A DNA stretch of 64,000 nt from Candidatus Methanoperedens sp. (lineage in GTDB: Archaea; Halobacteriota; Methanosarcinia; Methanosarcinales; Methanoperedenaceae). The notes under the pieces were generated by a model. The model had not been told where the DNA came from and made no database searches. It was given only the letters and a program-made list of their open reading frames with translations. This document shows, in pieces, positions 9,159 to 19,158 of this stretch (position 1 is the first letter of the stretch; every line of letters begins with the position of its first letter). The translations under genes and the position numbers were made by a program. The DNA lies in assembly GCA_012026795.1 (NCBI GenBank), contig VEPM01000007.1, forward strand, positions 108,503 through 172,502, in the 5' to 3' direction.

Positions 9159-10009
9159 GATTTAAATTTTATATTTATATTGAATAATAGTGTTTTTATT
9201 ATGCCTGTAACATACGGAATTGAGAAAAAAATAATAAAAAGTAAATCAAATATATTATAATTGGCATATTCTACTGTTCTTGGGGTAGGCTTACCGCCAA
9301 GCATTGCCCTTGTAATCCCTGAGTAATACATCCTTTTCCACATCCATTTGAACTTTGTTCTTTCTATGGGTATTTGATGCCAAACAATGGCTGCGGGATT
9401 ATATATTATTTTCAAATTTTTCTTCTTGATACGCCTGCAAAAATCAATTTCTTCGCCACACAATAGATTTTCCTTTCTTCTTCCTATATGCGCTAGAAAA
9501 TTCTGATTTGAAATTAAATTTCTATTAACTGCAAAATTTCCTCCAAAAATCTGATCAACTTCCTTTAAATCACTACCCATATCAAATAGCGAGTAAAATC
9601 CCTGGGCAATAGATGAGTTGGAAAATATTTTATTTGGTTTGACAGTCCATTTTGGAAGGACTTTTCCCCCAACAATTGCAACATTTTCGGCAAAGGAAGT
9701 GGAAATGTTTTTTGCCCAATTCAGATCAACTATACAATCAGCATCCGTAAATGCAAGGATGTTTTTTTTAGAGACTCTGATACCTTCGTTTCGTGCTTCA
9801 GACAGTCCTTTTGGAGGTGTATAAAAATATTTGATTTTATCAATATTTAACGTATGACAAAATTTCTTTATATCTTCCTTTTTCGAACTATCTATTATTA
9901 TGATTTCATATATTGCTTCTTGAGATAATAATGAGTTCAGGCATTGATCTATAAGATTAATGGGATCATCATAAGTAGAAACTATTACACTGATTTTGTC
10001 AATACCCAT
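9155..10009 (-). CDS. GT2 family glycosyltransferase
   Basis: This 284-aa GT-A enzyme has ISVIVSTYDDP at the N-terminus, IIIDSSKKED, the DxD motif AFTDADC, and CGEEIDFCRRI as the acceptor/catalytic block. A C-terminal hydrophobic segment (LLFIIFFSIPYVTGII) suggests membrane anchoring. It overlaps the downstream GT2 gene by 4 nt and lies 18 bp after the upstream one. It belongs to a run of four consecutive GT2 genes, probably one enzyme per sugar of the repeat unit. Confidence 0.9.
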   Translation of the reverse strand: MGIDKISVIVSTYDDPINLIDQCLNSLLSQEAIYEIIIIDSSKKEDIKKFCHTLNIDKIKYFYTPPKGLSEARNEGIRVSKKNILAFTDADCIVDLNWAKNISTSFAENVAIVGGKVLPKWTVKPNKIFSNSSIAQGFYSLFDMGSDLKEVDQIFGGNFAVNRNLISNQNFLAHIGRRKENLLCGEEIDFCRRIKKKNLKIIYNPAAIVWHQIPIERTKFKWMWKRMYYSGITRAMLGGKPTPRTVEYANYNIFDLLFIIFFSIPYVTGIIKTLLFNINIKFKS

Positions 10010-10027
10010 TATACACCTTTTTTTGCT

Positions 10028-11017
10028 CTAATAATCCTGTTTGTAATGAATTTTATTAAGTATATTTCCCATTACATATCCGGTAATTACAGCAAATGTC
10101 GTTGAAAAAAGTAATAAGAAATAATTCATTTGGTGTATATTAAAAAAATTCTTTGAAATTGAAGATACTACTAATTTAAGATAATTTTGTTCATGATAAA
10201 AAACTTCCTTTTGTGCAAAGTTAGTCTGGATAACCTGACCAAGTTCATATTTTAATAAGCCTTCCGAGTAAGATCTTTGAAGTAAATAAATTAATTTTGT
10301 TCTTTCTTTAGATACATTATGATAAACCAGGATTTCAGGATCATATAATACATTATTGTGATTTCTAAGGAAAAGTCTGATGCCAAAAAGAGTATCCTCC
10401 ATTTTCCAGTTTCTTCCATCAAACATTTTTTCAAATTGTATCTCATTGAACAAATCTTTTCTTACAGCCATGTTCGCTGAAATAACATTTCTTATAAACT
10501 GTTTCTTAACAGGATGTCCTTTATATGTACAACCTACTACCCATAACAACTCTTCAGGAAGCTTATATGCATTTTCTTCATAAATAGGTATCAGCTTCCC
10601 GCCACACGCCAATATTTCAGGATATTCTGAAAAATCTTTCGCAATAGTTTCAAGCCAATTAGAAGAAGCAAAAGCATCATCGTCGATAAATGCAATAATT
10701 TCTCCGTTTGCATGTTCTATCCCACGATTTCTTGATACAGAAGGACCTTCATTTTTTATATTCTCAACTATTAATATTTTAGTTACTGCCCTTAATTGAG
10801 ATTCCATCTTATGCTTAAGTTCTTTGTTGCCATCAATGACAAGTATTATCTCGACATTTTTATAAGTATTATCCAATATGGATTGTATGCACTTCATGGT
10901 CATTTCAATCCGTTCTAAGGAATATGCGCAGATAACGACCGATATAAGCTGACATTGCGATACATTTTTGTTCATTGATTCCATCCTTAACAAACCCATT
11001 ATATATATATTCTTCAC
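10028..11017 (-). CDS. GT2 family glycosyltransferase
   Basis: This is a 329-aa GT2 enzyme with ISVVICAYSLER, ILVIDGNKEL, the metal-binding FIDDDAF and the WKMEDTLFGIR acceptor block. A C-terminal hydrophobic segment lies near residues 295-320. The start shown is a GTG overlapping the stop of the upstream flippase gene (GTGA arrangement). An internal ATG (MESMNKN or MNKN) is an alternative, since the first 15 codons precede the conserved fold. It is the first glycosyltransferase after the Wzx-like gene, so repeat-unit assembly and export are encoded together. Confidence 0.88.
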   Translation of the reverse strand: MKNIYIMGLLRMESMNKNVSQCQLISVVICAYSLERIEMTMKCIQSILDNTYKNVEIILVIDGNKELKHKMESQLRAVTKILIVENIKNEGPSVSRNRGIEHANGEIIAFIDDDAFASSNWLETIAKDFSEYPEILACGGKLIPIYEENAYKLPEELLWVVGCTYKGHPVKKQFIRNVISANMAVRKDLFNEIQFEKMFDGRNWKMEDTLFGIRLFLRNHNNVLYDPEILVYHNVSKERTKLIYLLQRSYSEGLLKYELGQVIQTNFAQKEVFYHEQNYLKLVVSSISKNFFNIHQMNYFLLLFSTTFAVITGYVMGNILNKIHYKQDY

Positions 11018-12468
11018 CCTTTTATCTCGCGAATTAGCGTTTTTATTTCGTTGAATATATCTTTATAAATTATTCGTATTGATATTATATATATGAGTAT
11101 TCCAATGAATACTGAACTTAAAAATACATATATTTGTTGTGTGTTATATATTACAATATATTTGTATATCGCTATGCCAATCATCATAATTATTGAGCCT
11201 ATCGCCGCAGGAATAATTTCTTTGATAATTGCACGCATATTTAATTTTATTAATGTATTTGTCATCATTTGAAAAATCAATACCAGAAATATTGTTCCAA
11301 CTGCTACAGCGATCGCCATTCCTACTAATCCGTATTTTGTCCCGATTATAACGGCTACAGGCATAAGAATTATGCCATAAGTATGCTGCCTTAACGGAAG
11401 ATCACTCCTGCCCTTTGAATACTGTACAGTATTTGCGATTGTACCTATGGAAACCAGAGCGCTACTGACACAGAATATCTGTAACAATATGACCATAGGA
11501 ATCCATTTTTCTCCGTAAAAAATTGAAACGAATTCGAATGCTATTACAGACAAACCAAAGAGCATAGGAAATGTGATTAAAGAAACATATCTAATTATCC
11601 TGAGATATCCTATTCTTACGTTATTGTCATCATCTTGAATCTTTGAAAATGCCGGAAATGTTACTCTCATTATAGTCCATGAGATATTTTGTACAGGAAA
11701 TGAAGTCAAATTTCTTGCAAGAGTATAATATCCTAATGAAAAGGTGCCAAATAATCTCCCAATTATCAAATAATCTATATTCATGGACATATATCTCAGA
11801 ATATTTGACCCCACTATATTACCTCCAAAATCGAAAAGTTCCTTAAAATGTATGAAACTGAATTTCAATAATGGTCTCCATGCGTTTATTTTCCATAATA
11901 TTATAACTGAAACAAATGTATTGGAAATGCTTCCAAGTACAATGCTCCATGCACCATAACCATAAAATGCCAATAAAATAGATATAATTCCGGACACTAA
12001 AGTCGCATTAACGTCAACAATCGTTAATTTTTTAAATTCAAGACTCTTTTCGAGTAGTGATCTTTGAATAATGCCAAAGGATCCAATTATGAAGGCTGTA
12101 GAACTAACAATAAGTATTGGTCTAACCATATCATTATTATAAAAATCTGCGATAAATGAGGATGTGGAGACAACTATAATAAATAGAATAGTACTCATCA
12201 TTATATTTGCCCAAAATGATGTTGAAAGATGTATATCGTTCACATGTTTTTTCTGAATTATCGCTGCGCTTAGTCCAAGTTCATTAATAGTAGTAATCAA
12301 ACCTGTAACAACAGTTGCTAATCCCACAATCCCAAAGTCCTGTGGAGACAATAATCTGGCAAGTATTATAAGAACTATAAATTGAAAAATCTGTGTCAAA
12401 ATCTGAGAAAACCAACTCCATAATATACCAAACACAGCTAGAAGTTTAAAATTATTATCTTTTTTCAT
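11014..12468 (-). CDS. Wzx-like polysaccharide flippase (MOP superfamily)
   Basis: The 484-aa, strongly hydrophobic protein has about 12-14 membrane helices. It has the N-terminal signature of the polysaccharide_synt/Wzx flippases: FQFIVLIILARLLSP, DFGIVGLA and LGLSAAIIQ. It would translocate undecaprenyl- or dolichyl-linked glycan units across the membrane. It is the first gene of a minus-strand run that continues through four GT2 genes. The intergenic region before it (12469-12612) is shared with the divergent alginate-lyase-like gene and is AT-rich. The gene at 23084-24432 is a decayed paralogue and shows what an intact copy should look like. Confidence 0.92.
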   Translation of the reverse strand: MKKDNNFKLLAVFGILWSWFSQILTQIFQFIVLIILARLLSPQDFGIVGLATVVTGLITTINELGLSAAIIQKKHVNDIHLSTSFWANIMMSTILFIIVVSTSSFIADFYNNDMVRPILIVSSTAFIIGSFGIIQRSLLEKSLEFKKLTIVDVNATLVSGIISILLAFYGYGAWSIVLGSISNTFVSVIILWKINAWRPLLKFSFIHFKELFDFGGNIVGSNILRYMSMNIDYLIIGRLFGTFSLGYYTLARNLTSFPVQNISWTIMRVTFPAFSKIQDDDNNVRIGYLRIIRYVSLITFPMLFGLSVIAFEFVSIFYGEKWIPMVILLQIFCVSSALVSIGTIANTVQYSKGRSDLPLRQHTYGIILMPVAVIIGTKYGLVGMAIAVAVGTIFLVLIFQMMTNTLIKLNMRAIIKEIIPAAIGSIIMMIGIAIYKYIVIYNTQQIYVFLSSVFIGILIYIISIRIIYKDIFNEIKTLIREIKG

Positions 12469-12612
12469 TTGCCGACAGATAGTCCCTTTATTAAATAATC
12501 TTAACCCATATAAATATATGATGTACTATGTATACATTAATATAAATTTAGTAAATAATTATCCTTGCATAAGCTATATACAGTTTAAAAAGAATAGCAC
12601 CTATTTCCATCT

Positions 12613-13866
12613 ATGAAAGACAATATCCGCATTCGAACATCTACTGTTTTAGTTATTCTGTTAGTTATAATAATTCCGGATATTTATTGGTCTACATTTT
12701 ATGGTGGGCGGACAGGACCAGATAAAGCGGGTAATACAAATATTAGCCTGAATGTAAATTCTCCGGCAGTATCCACAACTTCGAATTTTACCCATCCCAA
12801 TATGTACCTCAACATGGATGAGATCAAAGCCATCAAGGTAAGGGTCGATGCAAATGAAGAGCCTTGGAAAACTGCATACAATGCTATGATTTCAGAAGCA
12901 AATTCTGTATTAAAAGAGCAAACTCCAAGCGTTACATATGGTGGGAAAACTCCGCCCAGTGGAAATAAACACGATTATTATTCAGAATTACCATATTCTA
13001 CGGACGGTGTCTTCGATAAGAGTCGTGACAGGACAGACTATCAGTCCGCAATAAAGCTGGGGAGAAATGTGCGTAGCCTGGGGCTGGCATATGCGTTTAC
13101 TGGAGAAGGAAAGTATGCTGATAAAGCACTGGAATTCATCAGGGTCTGGTCGATTGATCCCCCGACAAGGATGAATCCCAGATTCACAGATTGGCAATCC
13201 AAGATCGAGATTGCAATCACACTTCCAGGTATGTTCTATGGAGCCGAGCTTATATGGAATTATCAGGGCTGGACTCCTGCAGATAAGGATGCATTCAAAT
13301 CATGGACCGCAAGAATACTTGAGGATGCAAAAAACTGGTCAGCTGAGAATAACTTTGAGAACTGGCGACTCGTGTTCATCAGTTCTGCCTCGGTGATAAC
13401 AGAAGATTCAGAAAGTATGACTTACGCTTTCGACCAATGGAAGGCTATAATCTCCAGTCAGATGGACTTAAATGGGAGTATGATAAAAGAAACAGGAAGA
13501 ACAAACTCCCTCAGCTATTCCCTTTATGCTATAAATGCGATGATCCAGACAGCAGAAATCGCCAGGCATTACGGGGTGGATCTTTATGATTATAGACTCG
13601 AAGATGGACGAGGCCTGGAGAAAGCCCTGGATTTCCATGCTCCCTATGCAGCAGATCCGTCGAAATGGCCATATCAGCAAATAACTGCCTATGCAGGGGA
13701 TAATGCAGCACTTTATGAACTGGCATATTCATTCAGGCGGAAACCTTCGTATCTTGATATCATCAATAAGTGGAAGAGACCCATGTATGAAAGCAGAACT
13801 ATGGGGCCGGTGACGCTTACACATTCCTTTAACGCATATCCTTTTACTTTTGCAGGTATCAATTAA
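12613..13866 (+). CDS. Alginate lyase family (PL5-like) exported protein
   Basis: The 417-aa protein has a single hydrophobic signal-anchor at about residues 10-26, a short linker, and an all-alpha toroid domain matching the alginate_lyase family. Recognisable blocks are FTHPNMYLNMDEI, LGLAYAFTGE, WSIDPPTRMNPRFTDWQ and ENNFENWRL. Such enzymes cleave uronic-acid polymers by beta-elimination outside the cell. It is divergent from the flippase operon and followed 13 bp later by a glycosyltransferase. An archaeal export locus with its own lyase suggests that the polymer contains uronic acid, which fits the UDP-glucose dehydrogenase at 34 kb. The exact substrate is not known. Confidence 0.82.
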   Translation: MKDNIRIRTSTVLVILLVIIIPDIYWSTFYGGRTGPDKAGNTNISLNVNSPAVSTTSNFTHPNMYLNMDEIKAIKVRVDANEEPWKTAYNAMISEANSVLKEQTPSVTYGGKTPPSGNKHDYYSELPYSTDGVFDKSRDRTDYQSAIKLGRNVRSLGLAYAFTGEGKYADKALEFIRVWSIDPPTRMNPRFTDWQSKIEIAITLPGMFYGAELIWNYQGWTPADKDAFKSWTARILEDAKNWSAENNFENWRLVFISSASVITEDSESMTYAFDQWKAIISSQMDLNGSMIKETGRTNSLSYSLYAINAMIQTAEIARHYGVDLYDYRLEDGRGLEKALDFHAPYAADPSKWPYQQITAYAGDNAALYELAYSFRRKPSYLDIINKWKRPMYESRTMGPVTLTHSFNAYPFTFAGIN

Positions 13867-13879
13867 TGGATGATTAATT

Positions 13880-14941
13880 TTGAAAATAATATTTATTCCG
13901 GATTATAAACATACGAATGCTTATCAGAGAAATCTTGCAGATTCACTCTCAAAGCAAGATGCTGAGGTTTGTTTTGGCACATTTTTTGGTTTGTTTGCAG
14001 TATTTAGATCAGTATGGAAATTCTGGAAACCAGATATTATACATATTCACTGGACATATCCGTATATTTTTGGAGATAATAAAATTATAACTATTATTAA
14101 GTCAAGTGAATTTATCTTTGAATTGTTTCTGTTGAAACTATCAGGAATTAGCGTAATATGGACTGTACATAATATAATTAATCATGAGGGGAAATTCAAA
14201 AACGTTGAGTTATTTTTTAACAAAATATTGGCCAGGCTGTGCAATAATGTGATTGTTCATTGCTCTTTTGCAAAAAAAGAGGTCATGAAAGTATATGGAA
14301 TAAATGGCTCTAATATTACAGTTATACCACATGGGAATTACATCGGTTCCTACGAAAATGTAATAAGCTATTCTCAGGCAAGGGAAAGACTGAAGCTTAA
14401 TATGAAAGATATTGTATTTCTAAATTTCGGACAAATAAGACCCTACAAGGGTATTAATGAGCTTATCACTTCGTTTGAGACCTTGAACAATCCAAACGTT
14501 AGATTATTGATAGTTGGAAAACCATTGAATAATAAAGTCGCACAGGATATATTGGATAGATGTCAAAATAATACGCACATAAAGACTTTCTTTGGTTTTA
14601 TTCCAGATAATGAAGTCCAGGTCTATATGAATGCTGCGGATATCGTTATTCTTCCTTATAAAGATATTTTGACTTCAGGCGCAGTTATAATAGCCATGTC
14701 TTTTGGTAGGCCCATAATAGCTACATTAACAGGATGCCTGGCAGATACACTGGATGAGAAAGGAAGTTTTTTGTACCTGAAGACGGAGGGTGGTTTGCTT
14801 GAAACAATGCAGCGAGTTTTAAATACTGATAAAGCTAAACTCCAGAGTATGGGGGCACATAATCTTCGATTAGCTGAAGGTCTTGGATGGGATGAGATTG
14901 CCAAGAAGACGTGTAATGTCTACATGAAATGTTCAAAATAA
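13880..14941 (+). CDS. GT4 (GT-B fold) glycosyltransferase
   Basis: This is a 353-aa GT-B enzyme. The N-terminal domain contains DIIHIHWTYPY, and the C-terminal glycosyltransferase-1 domain contains NFGQIRPYKGI, LLIVGKP and ILPYKDILTSGA. The usual EX7E glutamates near SGAVIIAMSFGRP are not obvious, which occurs in some GT4 subfamilies. Translation probably starts at TTG (13880), since GGATGA lies about 7-12 nt upstream and no ATG is near. It is paired with the alginate-lyase-like gene on the plus strand, an exception to the minus-strand locus, and probably adds a sugar to the same polymer. Confidence 0.87.
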   Translation: MKIIFIPDYKHTNAYQRNLADSLSKQDAEVCFGTFFGLFAVFRSVWKFWKPDIIHIHWTYPYIFGDNKIITIIKSSEFIFELFLLKLSGISVIWTVHNIINHEGKFKNVELFFNKILARLCNNVIVHCSFAKKEVMKVYGINGSNITVIPHGNYIGSYENVISYSQARERLKLNMKDIVFLNFGQIRPYKGINELITSFETLNNPNVRLLIVGKPLNNKVAQDILDRCQNNTHIKTFFGFIPDNEVQVYMNAADIVILPYKDILTSGAVIIAMSFGRPIIATLTGCLADTLDEKGSFLYLKTEGGLLETMQRVLNTDKAKLQSMGAHNLRLAEGLGWDEIAKKTCNVYMKCSK

Positions 14942-14996
14942 TTTAAGTTGTTGATTTTCAGTGAATAATAATAATAATAATAATATTTATAAAATA

Positions 14997-16940
14997 TTAA
15001 ATTAAATGTTGTTTCAGGACGACTCTTTTCCACCAAAGAAGCAAAGAAATATAACGCCATAGAAGATCAGGATTGGATTTTGTCAAAGTATCATATTCCT
15101 CAAATAGCTGCTCGACATCTACATATGGGCAATTAATTGTTTTTAAGTTCTTTTCTATAATATTTTTTGATGACTTGAGCCATTCAGATAATGGGAAAGG
15201 AAAACCCATCTTATTTATTCTCCAAATAATCGCACTTGGTAATAAATCTTCCATAGCTTTGCGTAAAATGAATTTATGCCATCCATTGTGTATAAGATAT
15301 TCTGGTGGCAGTCTGAATGCAAAATCCACTAATCTATAATCGAGAAATGGCGACCTGGTTTCCATTGGAATAGCAAAATAATTTTTATTTCCATTTCTCA
15401 ACCAATAGTTCATTAACCACTGCCCCATATTACCAATCATGATTTCATTAAAATTTTTTGGAATGTTTCTTTCCACGACATCGTCGAAGCCTTGAAGTAA
15501 TGATTTTTCCTTTATCATCACATATTTTTTAATAATATTTTTAATTGTTAAATTATATGTTAATGCAATAAGAATTGAACTATTGATACGTTTGAATGCT
15601 TTAAAATCCTTATCTATCCAGGAAAAAGATTCTTTAATAAATGCCCAATATTTCTTTTTTCTCAATAAATAATCAAGGTAAGCTTGAAAATAAATATATT
15701 CATAGCCAGCGAATATTTCATCTCCTCCATTACCATTAATAATAACTCCAAAACCTTCGGATTTTAATTTTTTTTGAAGCAATTGTTCAATTTGAACAAC
15801 AGGATTATGAAAAGGTTCCTCCATGAGCCAGATATATTCATCGGCATCCTTCCAAAAATCATTGAATGATGGTTCGATCACTCTATAATCTACAAGCTTT
15901 CCGCAACTTTTGGCAACCATGCGAGCAAAAGATTCTTCATTTGCTCCTTTTTGAGGAAATTTCACTGTAAATGAAACTGTAGATTTATTGAGGACTTTTG
16001 TATATAGTGCAAGGAGAGTTGATGAGTCCATCCCCCCGCTTAAAGCAAAACCAACTGGAATATCAGAACGAAGACGAATTTCCAGGGCATCAACAAGTAA
16101 GTTTTGAATCTGTTTCTTTGCATCGTCAAAACTAATTTCAGATTGGTCAAATCTTTTATTTGGAATTGTCCAATATGTATTCATTTGGAAATTTAATGAG
16201 TTATCAACAGATGCATAACAAGCTGCAGGGAGAGTATGTATCTCCCTCCAGAATGTGCTATTATCCAGATCTCTCCAACCATGATTAATATAATCATATA
16301 TCGCTTGCTTATTTATGGATAATTTATCAGCTCCACATGCGTGAAGTAATGATTTAATTTCCGAAGACCAATATAGAATGTTATTTTGAATCGTATAATA
16401 TAGCGGACTTTTCCCAATTCGATCACGGGATAATAATAATTTGCGTTCTTTCATGTCGTAAAGACTTAGCGCCCATGTCCCATTGAATCTCTGGAAACAA
16501 CCTACACCCCATTCCTTATATGCTTTAACCAGGACCTCGGTATCAGATGATGTTAAGAACTTATGTCCTTTTTGCTCTAGTTCGTTTCTTAGCTCAATAT
16601 AATTGTAAATCTCACCATTATATGAAACACAAACCGACCGGTTATCATCCCAGAATGGTTGATGGCCACCTGGTGTCAAATCTATAATAGCATAGCGACG
16701 GTGACCAAAAGCAAGGTTATGAGGAACTTTACCTAATGAATTAACATTTTCAAAATTTGCTTTAATTGTATCCTGCGTATCATCCCCAGCAGCATCTATA
16801 GAAATATTCGAATGAGTATCGATAAAGACATAACCTTCATCATCGGGTCCACGGTGTCGAATTAGATCGGTCATTTCAACAATTCGACTAATAATTGATT
16901 CGCATTTCTTTGGATCATAATATCCTGTAATGCCACACAT
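14997..16940 (-). CDS. asnB: Asparagine synthetase (glutamine-hydrolysing)
   Basis: This full-length AsnB (647 aa) begins MCGITGYYDP, so the Cys2 nucleophile of the class II glutaminase domain is present. The glutaminase motifs RHRGPDDEG and VSYNGEIYNY follow. The synthetase domain has the pyrophosphate loop LSGGMDSS and the block INGNGGDEIFAGY. The enzyme moves ammonia from Gln to an ATP-activated carboxylate. In surface-glycan loci, AsnB homologues often amidate a uronic acid or amino acid side group rather than make asparagine; the position between glycosyltransferases supports that here. A truncated relative lies at 22152-23084. Confidence 0.93.
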   Translation of the reverse strand: MCGITGYYDPKKCESIISRIVEMTDLIRHRGPDDEGYVFIDTHSNISIDAAGDDTQDTIKANFENVNSLGKVPHNLAFGHRRYAIIDLTPGGHQPFWDDNRSVCVSYNGEIYNYIELRNELEQKGHKFLTSSDTEVLVKAYKEWGVGCFQRFNGTWALSLYDMKERKLLLSRDRIGKSPLYYTIQNNILYWSSEIKSLLHACGADKLSINKQAIYDYINHGWRDLDNSTFWREIHTLPAACYASVDNSLNFQMNTYWTIPNKRFDQSEISFDDAKKQIQNLLVDALEIRLRSDIPVGFALSGGMDSSTLLALYTKVLNKSTVSFTVKFPQKGANEESFARMVAKSCGKLVDYRVIEPSFNDFWKDADEYIWLMEEPFHNPVVQIEQLLQKKLKSEGFGVIINGNGGDEIFAGYEYIYFQAYLDYLLRKKKYWAFIKESFSWIDKDFKAFKRINSSILIALTYNLTIKNIIKKYVMIKEKSLLQGFDDVVERNIPKNFNEIMIGNMGQWLMNYWLRNGNKNYFAIPMETRSPFLDYRLVDFAFRLPPEYLIHNGWHKFILRKAMEDLLPSAIIWRINKMGFPFPLSEWLKSSKNIIEKNLKTINCPYVDVEQLFEEYDTLTKSNPDLLWRYISLLLWWKRVVLKQHLI

Positions 16941-17004
16941 AAGGCTTTAAACAGATTTTAAAGTTATTATAATGTACTGTTCAAAAGCTATGAGCGTGTC
17001 TGAA

Positions 17005-17916
17005 TTATTTATTATATTTATATATAAGATTTCGTGTTCTTAAAATTAATAGAACAAATCCTATTATTACCTTCAACCTTATCTTATCAATCAAATTTAG
17101 AGTTTTATTCTTTTTATTATTTGGATTTAAATTATATTGTTGGAAAAATTTAAATATGCCCGGATATTGAGTCTTTAACATATCCGCATTTCCTGCATGT
17201 CTCAAACTTTTTCTTAGATATTTAATAAAAGTATTTGCATAATTATGATATATAGTGGCACATGGCCAATATATCAATTTACTTTTATCTTTGTATTTAC
17301 AAATTATTCTATATGTCAGTTCTATCCCTTCGTGACCTAAAACCTTCAACAATTTAGGATTAAAACCCCCTACTTCAAAAAGAACAGTTCTCTTAAAGGA
17401 TGAATTACCCTCTATATTAATGGGGCAGGTAATTGGCTGATTGCCAAGATCATAATGCGATGCAAAATAATTGTAAATACTATAAGTCCTGGGCAATACT
17501 TTTCCTCTAAGTCCCAATATATTGTTTTCATCATAAGCACGAATATGTTGCTCGACAAAGTTACCAGCAGGAATTGCATCATCATCGAGAAATATTATAA
17601 TATCTCCATTTGAATATTTAATTCCCACATTTCTTGCCAGCATAGGGCCATAATTCTTTTCCAGCCTCAGGTATTTCAAATTGTATTTAGAGACTATTTC
17701 CCGGAGATTTACTTTATCGCTATTATCCACAACCAATATCTCAAAATCTTTGATTGTTTGCTCTTTCAAAGATTTCAAATTCTGTGATAACAGATCCTTA
17801 TCCGTATTATAGGTCACAATGACAACAGAAGCTTTAGGTAGGATGTTATTGTTCCCATAATTATGGATTTCTGATATCGATGACCGTTCTAAATCCTCTA
17901 TATAATTGCATTTCAT
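17005..17916 (-). CDS. GT2 family glycosyltransferase
   Basis: This 303-aa GT-A enzyme has ASVVIVTYNTDK, ILVVDNSDKV, the metal motif FLDDDAIPAG and the acceptor-side block VLGHEGIELTYR. A short hydrophobic segment near the C-terminus (IIGFVLLILRT) suggests membrane contact. Its ATG overlaps the stop of the upstream pyruvyl transferase gene by 1 nt, so the two are translationally coupled. It probably adds a residue to the polysaccharide decorated by that transferase. Confidence 0.9.
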   Translation of the reverse strand: MKCNYIEDLERSSISEIHNYGNNNILPKASVVIVTYNTDKDLLSQNLKSLKEQTIKDFEILVVDNSDKVNLREIVSKYNLKYLRLEKNYGPMLARNVGIKYSNGDIIIFLDDDAIPAGNFVEQHIRAYDENNILGLRGKVLPRTYSIYNYFASHYDLGNQPITCPINIEGNSSFKRTVLFEVGGFNPKLLKVLGHEGIELTYRIICKYKDKSKLIYWPCATIYHNYANTFIKYLRKSLRHAGNADMLKTQYPGIFKFFQQYNLNPNNKKNKTLNLIDKIRLKVIIGFVLLILRTRNLIYKYNK

Positions 17917-19154
17917 TATACTTCCCTTATAATTTCCTGAAGGTATTTGCCTGCTAATAATGCCATCTTTTGAATTTCCGGAATTTTAGTACGCAGATTT
18001 TTTTTTATTATTGGAGAATTATCACTCATATATTGGATTTTTTCAATGATCGTCCCTGATTTCAATTCTTTGGGATTCAAACAATAGGATTCATCTCCAA
18101 AAATATCTTTATTAATTCCCTGAGCTTTTATACTGTACGCAAAAGATAATGTTGGGACATACGAAGATAGAGCGGCAATTGTAGAATGCGTCCTTGCACC
18201 AACAAAAATTTCCATTTGACCAATAATCCATTTTGTTTCTGCAGCATTGTATATTGGAGGAATCAAAAATATTGAATTTTTCTCACAATTTGCTTTTATA
18301 ACAACATTTTTTAAAAATGCATAATCATTTTCAAAATTATCGGGATTAGTCACGTGTGGTATTAGATATATTTTTCGAGAAGTAGATTCACTGATTCTTG
18401 AGATTAATTTAGCAGCGATTTCTGTCCATTCACCTATGTTCCCACCGGTTACATACCTGGACAATAATGGGCTGAGATTTATTCCGATTGACCTCTCCTC
18501 AATTTCAAGTTTATTTTCTTTCGGTTTTATCGGATCCATAAGAAATGCCGGGTCTGCAACCCTGTATACATTGTCTATCACTCCTTTTTCATTCAAATAT
18601 CCAATCGTAGCTGATTCTCTTACAAAAATTGCAGTAATATTACGAAGATGCTTTATCATATATTTTTCATAATCCGGATTTTTGCTGAATGGTCCAACTG
18701 AAGCCCCCCAGATAATCATTGGTTTACCCTTTTCTATAACAATATCATCTAAATCCGTGAATCTTTTCGGTATGCTATAATCCAGAGAGTAATTATCTCC
18801 TCCGATCGATAATACCGATCTGGCATCCCGTATATACGGGAGCATCGCTTTATACATATAATCTTTTTTGGTTGTTTCCGGATTAACAAATTCTCGAATT
18901 TTGTTGAGTAATCCTTGCGTTGTCCATATTTCTTTTGGCAAATTTGTTTGGTTATGACTTATCGAAGCATCAAATTCCTCTGCACGCTGCTTTTTAAATT
19001 GTTTATCATTCCTGAAATGACTTATACATAAAAACGACGGATTTTCATAATAATGTCTCAATATTTTAACAGTTCCCCTGACAATAGCTTCACACCCGCG
19101 ATTATCATATGGCCCATTACCGGCAAGAATAAATAGCGGGGATTTTTCCGTCAT
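17916..19154 (-). CDS. Polysaccharide pyruvyl transferase family protein
   Basis: The 412-aa protein opens with ILAGNGPYDNRGCEAIVRG, typical of the CsaB/WcaK pyruvyl transferase family. It carries SIGGDNYSLDY, WGASVGPF and a C-terminal GARTHSTIAALS block, also diagnostic. These enzymes add pyruvate ketals from phosphoenolpyruvate to sugars and give the polymer a negative charge. It lies between an FrhB-like gene (4 bp upstream) and a GT2 gene (1-nt overlap). Pyruvyl transferase next to an FrhB-like Fe-S protein is a recurrent arrangement in exopolysaccharide clusters. Confidence 0.9.
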   Translation of the reverse strand: MTEKSPLFILAGNGPYDNRGCEAIVRGTVKILRHYYENPSFLCISHFRNDKQFKKQRAEEFDASISHNQTNLPKEIWTTQGLLNKIREFVNPETTKKDYMYKAMLPYIRDARSVLSIGGDNYSLDYSIPKRFTDLDDIVIEKGKPMIIWGASVGPFSKNPDYEKYMIKHLRNITAIFVRESATIGYLNEKGVIDNVYRVADPAFLMDPIKPKENKLEIEERSIGINLSPLLSRYVTGGNIGEWTEIAAKLISRISESTSRKIYLIPHVTNPDNFENDYAFLKNVVIKANCEKNSIFLIPPIYNAAETKWIIGQMEIFVGARTHSTIAALSSYVPTLSFAYSIKAQGINKDIFGDESYCLNPKELKSGTIIEKIQYMSDNSPIIKKNLRTKIPEIQKMALLAGKYLQEIIREV

Positions 19155-19158
19155 AAGT

